Shown one piece after another: positions 59,101 through 64,000 of a DNA stretch of 64,000 nucleotides. The DNA lies in assembly GCA_964036275.1 (NCBI GenBank), contig OZ038438.1, positions 6,950,978-7,014,977 of the forward strand. Reading direction: 5' to 3'. How positions within the stretch are numbered: the stretch's first letter is position 1; each line of letters starts with the position of its first letter. The stretch is from Litoditis marina. Taxonomy: Eukaryota; Nematoda; Chromadorea; Rhabditida; Rhabditidae. The notes under the pieces were generated by a model, which searched no databases, was not told the origin of the DNA, and was given only the letters and a program-made list of their open reading frames with translations. Made by a program: the position numbers and the translations under genes.

Positions 59101-62100
59101 ATTTAATTTAGGTGCACATAGAAAATGGAAATTTCTCCATCTGTGATGACAATAACTATATGTTACAGAAGACGAGGTTTCGACACTGTATTGAAATTCA
59201 TATTGTTCATACATATTCAAGTCAAATTCAAGTCTGACCTCTGTCGGTTTCTCCTCAACCGGTGCCGTAGTGGAAGCGACGGTTGCCGGTGAATCGATCG
59301 GGGTTACGGTTTCTGGGATGGGCGTTGTCGAGGTGGTAGTTGTGGTGGGGGCGGTGGTGGTTCGAATCTCCGGCGTCGAAGTAGCCTGTACCGAAACAAT
59401 CAATACTCAATAGGTTTTTGTAATTCATGAGAAAGTTCGAAATACACTGTAGCAGGTTACGCAATAGTATGTGAGAAGGTATTCATAGTCACAGAGAACC
59501 GTGATTTCTCCCCACGTGGCCAATCTCTTCATGCGATAAATAATCTAAACTATGTACCTGGTTTTCGCTGCTGCTGAAAGTATGGAGTTTTTTCACCGTC
59601 TTCTCATTTTTCTTGAGGTGTTTCTGTTTGGAATCTCCGGGTCTGGAAGATGAATACAATGTACACAATCAAGCGTTTTTCAAAATGGCTACTTTTTATG
59701 AAATCTGAACCGGAACAAAACTTTTTTTATCTAGGAATGAACAAGGTTACCTTCTCCAGTTGTGGCGGAAGTTGCTTTCCAGGTTCGAAGACGGTGTCAA
59801 CTGAAATATTCGTATATTCAAGTACGGCAACTAGGAGATCTATAATGCTGGAACATGGTAGTTTTTCTGTGACAACATGAACATATTTTCAATGTTCAAG
59901 AACTTCAACCGATTTTTATATTACTGACTTCTTCTACCTCTGGCTTGTGTTTCCTTTCTTTGTGTTCATTTTCCTTCAGCTCGAAAGTGCGAGCTCCGAA
60001 CATTTTTTCTGGGTCGGCACCTGAATATATCTTTTATTGAACCAAATTCTCAAAATATCATTTTCAAAATTATTGTGTTTGAAAGGTAATGAGTACACTA
60101 CTAATATATTTTCTTTGATATGTGATATTTTCAAATCATTTGAAATGCATGGCAGAAATAGCATTCATACATGGATTTTTGTGATATATTGTAGCAAGCA
60201 AAAGTGTATCTCAGTGGTTGATATTTGTGATGATGGATTCCAAAGCAGATCCCCTTCATCTACATCTTCTACAAAAATCTCACTCTTCTGGATGAAACGA
60301 AGTTGAACATATTTCTTAAAAATACAATTTTTTTCTGAAAGTTTTTTCTGTTCGAACATCTTATCAAGTTCATTGACCTACCTGGCGCACCATCCTTAAG
60401 ATTTTCAATTTGTGTTTCCTCGAACGAGATGAGGGAATCGTCTAGATCTGTTGAGGGTTCATTTCCAATGGGGGCTTGTACACCTTAAATGATATTAACG
60501 TGATTTAAATTCAACATTGTGTATAGGTCAATTTAAGTGGTCATGTTTAATCAGGAAAACATACGCAGTTCAACGTATTACGTTTAGATTTCTGCACACG
60601 TTACAAATGACTATGCATTTGATTAGCAGTGTTCTCGTTCTTCGACTGTGTGACATGTTCTTTCTAAAAGCTGTTTCTTCAGCGTACATACGTCAATTTT
60701 CCCCGACACCATTTTTCCACCCTGTGTCTCCATTTGCTATTTCTCCAGTCTCACATCCGCGACACATGTCACGCAAAATAGTGGAGGAAACGAGAGACGC
60801 AGGATGGGATGGGAAGCCCGGGACGTTCCAGAACGGCTTGCTGATTCTGAGCTCACTTGTCGGCCCGGCACTGTGTGCCCGGAAACTTTGGTGAGGAGCC
60901 GGGCGAAGTTGTACGAAGTTGTCGTTCTCCTCGGAGCTGTCGGGGTAGAGTTGGTTCATGGCTTCTCTTCTGTCTGCCTCCCAGGGGTCCACCACATCGT
61001 AGTCCGTGTTCGCCCTCGAGCGAGCACCGTGATGACTTGGGTGCACAGCGCTGCACGGTCGGCGCTCCTGAATAAAGTTGGTTTGAATCCTGTTTGTCTG
61101 TTTATATATTTATTGACATTTGAAAAATGCTGCACCTGTTTGAAAATTATGAAGAAATGGAATATTATCGTAGTGGGTACTGGGAGAGTGTTAATTCATG
61201 ATTCCACATGATGACAATAACTGTCAATCTATGAACACATGATGACTATAATCAATGCAGGCACACACAATCTTTTTTCTACTTCGATGTGATTGTAGTT
61301 TGAGACCAGTGTATTTTGGGGAATGTTCGAGAATTGTGCTGTGTTCGAGGAATACTCATGCTCAGTTATTTACGCAACTACACTCTCCGTTTTGATATGA
61401 AAGTAAGAGAACTGACCTGGTTTGGGCCGAGACAGCTGAACCCCTTGACTGTATTGCATGCTCTGACGCGAATCCGTACTCCGTTGCTACAGAAAGACCA
61501 GGCGGACCACCCAGCCCACACGGAGGCATACACTGCAAATAAAATGCTGGTGGTCCGTACCACAGTGCCAAAACTATATTGCAGAACTCATTGTTGGCTA
61601 CCATAACAACATTTGAAAGCCAGGTTACTGAACTTGACTTCGTTGCGCTAGCAACAAACTGCGATGCGTACAGTTGAATGAAAAACAAAAAGTTAGATCC
61701 AGAATTTTGAGACTTTTGCAAATTTACACATGTAGATGATCTATGGTTTCAACATATAGGTTCCAAAAGCGATACTAAGTAGATCCTCATCTCAAAGATT
61801 ATTAACAGCACGTTTCCTTCAAAAATACCATGTTTCACACACATATGTATTAGGCACAAAGTGTTATCATTATCGAACGTTATTGTTTTCCATTTCGAAA
61901 CGTCAAATATGTTTCGAGAGCTGATTGTGGGTCAAATCTCACAGCGCAACAGTGCTAAGTGAAAGTTGGGAATTGATGATGAAAAGTTGGTCTACCGTCC
62001 GATATGAACCTTTCCAGAGACGAAATTTAAGATCCTGGTCTTTCATCCCCTGCGTCTCCTCAAATACACACTGTTTCTCTGCTGTCACATCCCACCGGAA

Positions 62101-63651
62101 TAGGAGTTTCGCAAAATAGTACGCAAAGCGAGAGACACAGGGTGGGATGAAGATGCCGGGATGTTCTAGCACACGTACTCAGGAACACTTACTCATTTGT
62201 GCATTGGAGGGGATTCCGTGGGGCTTCGGGGAGGCAAAACCCCGGAACTGACTAAGACGGCCTGTTGGCGCCCAGGACGGCTCGGTCGTCGCTTCTTGAG
62301 CTGAAGAGTTCACCAATCAAGCAGAGTATTCAATATATTTACTTTTTGTCTGCAGCATATGCAGTTATTCCTATACCTTTTCTACCGGTCGAAGAGAACC
62401 AGACAGTATAATTATGATAGCCTTAAGATATTTTACGACGTTTCAACCAAACTACTTATATTCCAAATAGTGTACATGTTTTTTCGATGAGAATACTGCG
62501 TGCTAAAGCAACAGTGGTTAGTTTTTCTTCAAACTTCATCACATACTTGAGTCCACAACATCGAACTTGAACTACTGCCATAATAACTCCAATTCGATAT
62601 CGGAACTCAGTGGCAATTGTTTTCCAGATACGAGCCCAAAGTCGTTAAACATTGCGTGAAGTTGTAAATCCCGAATGTGTTCGGTAATATAGCGAATCAG
62701 GTGAAAATTGCAACGACGCTCATCAATTTGGGTCACTGCTAAACTATTTACACGACCGTATGAAAGAGAAAATGCTATTCAAGCGTAATAAATATATCTA
62801 GCAATCTAGATGGACGATAGGGATGTTTCGAAACACGATGAGCAATGTTCGATAAAATATATGTCAAATGAAGGAGGATTTTCTTTCAGAGCCACCTTAG
62901 CTATAAAGTTACTATGTGTCGTTAGTTCAGTAAACAAAAAACTAATACGGAATGATTTTTAGCCTGGAATAGTTACTTTACTAGAAAGAGTAAGGTCGTC
63001 ACTGTTGTTCAAGAGGAAATAACCATTTCTTTGAGCTCTCAACTTAATTTTATATTCTCGTGAGAAAGGTAGCATTATCACCCAATAAGAAAAAACCCTG
63101 TACTGAGAAGAACTATTGACAGTAAAGATATACCTACATAGAGAGAAAACTGCGATAGCGATTCGTAGTTGTTTTTTCCTTCGTCAGAATAGGCCAATAT
63201 CAATATACGAATTCCGTTACCTACATAATTTCTGAATTTCTGATAATTTATGAAACTGAATTTCGACCATTTTTCGGTTGGAACGGAGTCAAATGCACGA
63301 AAACCGAAGTCTGCATTTCACAGAGTGTTCCCTTTTTTATTCACGGTGCAAAACAAAAATGTGCTGATGATAGTTCATACCAGGTGAACTTTTCTGAGTG
63401 AGAATGTCGATACTTCTCCACATACTATTATTTCCAGCTTTTAAATTGAAAATCAAACATAGAAGTCCAATTTAGGCCGGCGGTCGCGTAGGTCTCGTCT
63501 TCATAAAGAAACAAACAATTATTATGAAGAAGCAAACAAGATGGCCGAAATATTTGCCGTAAAATATTATTATTATTACTATATACAGTATGGACTTACC
63601 ATGACTAGTAGCTATAGTACCCAATAAAAGGGCAGAAATCAGGCTGCGCAT
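53136..63651 (-). CDS. Secreted protein with two terminal thrombospondin type-1 repeats
   Basis: A predicted 871-aa extracellular protein. It starts with a signal peptide (MRSLISALLLGTIATSHG). TSP1 repeat 1 (about 58-97) has WAGWSAWSFCSNGVRIRVRAC and GPNQERRPC; repeat 2 (about 751-793) has AEWSDWSVWGTCFCGKQLRT and SRECEGGFCP. Both carry W-x-x-W mannosylation motifs. Between them lie acidic stretches, a Thr-rich mucin-like block (273-321) and a Lys/Arg-rich block (564-620, HKKHRKIRKFKKSR). Exons: 63651-63600, 62300-62193, 61532-61417, 61067-60857, 60483-60382, 60020-59929, 59800-59751, 59642-59558, 59385-59239, 58968-58885, 58722-58665, 58553-58507, 58226-58114, 58037-57937, 57641-57529, 57277-57183, 56997-56943, 56869-56810, 56568-56464, 56280-56182, 55860-55780, 55430-55356, 55142-55059, 54823-54709, 54296-54195, 53810-53722, 53445-53367, 53233-53136. 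The last exon is the weakest call: an alternative ending (53445-53326 joined to 53143-53081) uses a poorer donor. Gene name unknown; a matrix or guidance role is inference. Confidence 0.75.
54336..54436. repeat. TTGTAGTTTGATCT-family inverted-repeat element
   Basis: ttgtactttgatctt at the left and gaatcgaactacaaacc at the right, with the tail gcgagatagc...acaccgta. It lies in an intron of the TSP1 gene and shows that the family spreads across both halves of the window. Confidence 0.7.
55473..55515. repeat. Direct duplicate of the sequence at 56143-56184
   Basis: About 42 nt reading actaataagRtacacattac...gtaacgtacggcg occur here and at 56143-56184 with few differences. The 56143 copy includes the splice donor of the exon ending at 56182; the copy here lies inside the next-but-one intron and carries a decoy GTACGT. 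Confidence 0.75.
57806..57880. repeat. TTGTAGTTTGATCT-family inverted-repeat element
   Basis: ttgtagttgtagtttgatca pairs with gatcaaactacacgcag about 50 nt later, in a TSP1-gene intron. The arms are well preserved and the tail is shortened. Confidence 0.7.
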
Positions 63652-64000
63652 CGTGCTTGGCTTGCGCGTGGATGATGTCTCAGAGTCGCGCACCGTCTCT
63701 GGAAAACCAGGTCATCTCCCAATCACGCCTATCACTCATTTATCAGGCAGCTAATCATGGAAACATTGGGAAATGGAACACTATCGTTTCTCTTCCATTC
63801 ACACTTCCTCACCTTAGACGACTTCACGTTCACTATAGTTCTACCTACACGACCATATACAGTATGGATTTGGAATGTGCGGGCGATTCGAGATTTTTTC
63901 TCAAAGATGTTAGATAAATTTATTTCTCACTGGAAACTCCTCAAACAATCGTCATCAATTTGTAGGACAAACTACGAAAAAATAATTGTTGCGGTCAACT
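63652..64000. other. Upstream flank of the TSP1 gene
   Basis: On the minus strand a trans-splice-like acceptor (ggttttccag, 63699-63708) precedes the TSP1-gene ATG by about 47 nt. The remainder is probable promoter; no other gene is supported. Confidence 0.5.

Overview
The window is eukaryotic, most likely a chromadorean nematode that is not obviously C. elegans. Genes are cut into many short exons whose introns end in TTTCAG-like acceptors. Several first coding exons follow directly on an intron-type acceptor with no visible upstream exon (ITPK, RPS17, eIF1, PIGB, the TSP1 gene), as expected for spliced-leader trans-splicing. Same-strand genes lie close together. Introns are mostly 100-1000 nt and carry many short inverted-repeat elements. 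The species assignment is inference; the gene identities rest on reconstructed exons whose splice phases agree.

Plus strand, left to right. 1-4.4 kb has no gene I can support. An inositol-1,4,5-trisphosphate 3-kinase gene (12 exons, 529 aa) runs 4426-14646. A CSPG4/NG2-like single-pass membrane proteoglycan gene (52 exons, about 1,966 aa) runs 16523-39171; it keeps the C-terminal QYWV PDZ ligand of vertebrate NG2, and one exon carries an apparent +1 frameshift in an A5 run. A ribosomal protein S17 gene (3 exons, 133 aa) lies at 40892-42681, behind two GGTTACC-rich inverted repeats.

Minus strand, right to left. 63651-53136 holds a 28-exon gene for a predicted secreted protein (871 aa) with one thrombospondin type-1 repeat near each end and a long charged, Thr-rich middle; I do not recognise it as a named gene. 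50848-47353 is eIF1 (SUI1, 4 exons, 110 aa). Its 2.38-kb intron 2 contains, on the same strand, an intronless PIG-B (GPI mannosyltransferase III) gene with its own trans-splice-like acceptor. Downstream on the same strand are a RhoGAP-domain gene (five exons resolved, 5' end not found) and, 179 nt after its stop, a small acidic two-exon gene. This series looks operon-like.

ITPK (IP3 to IP4, calcium signalling) and the CSPG4-like receptor are neighbours without an evident functional link. eIF1 and RPS17 are translation housekeeping genes; PIG-B acts in the ER on GPI anchors. Non-coding space is dominated by two families of short inverted-repeat (MITE-like) elements, a CCCTGA-rich palindromic element at 51.6-52.4 kb, and small tandem or direct repeats. 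The most unusual structural finding is the same-strand nesting of PIG-B inside eIF1.
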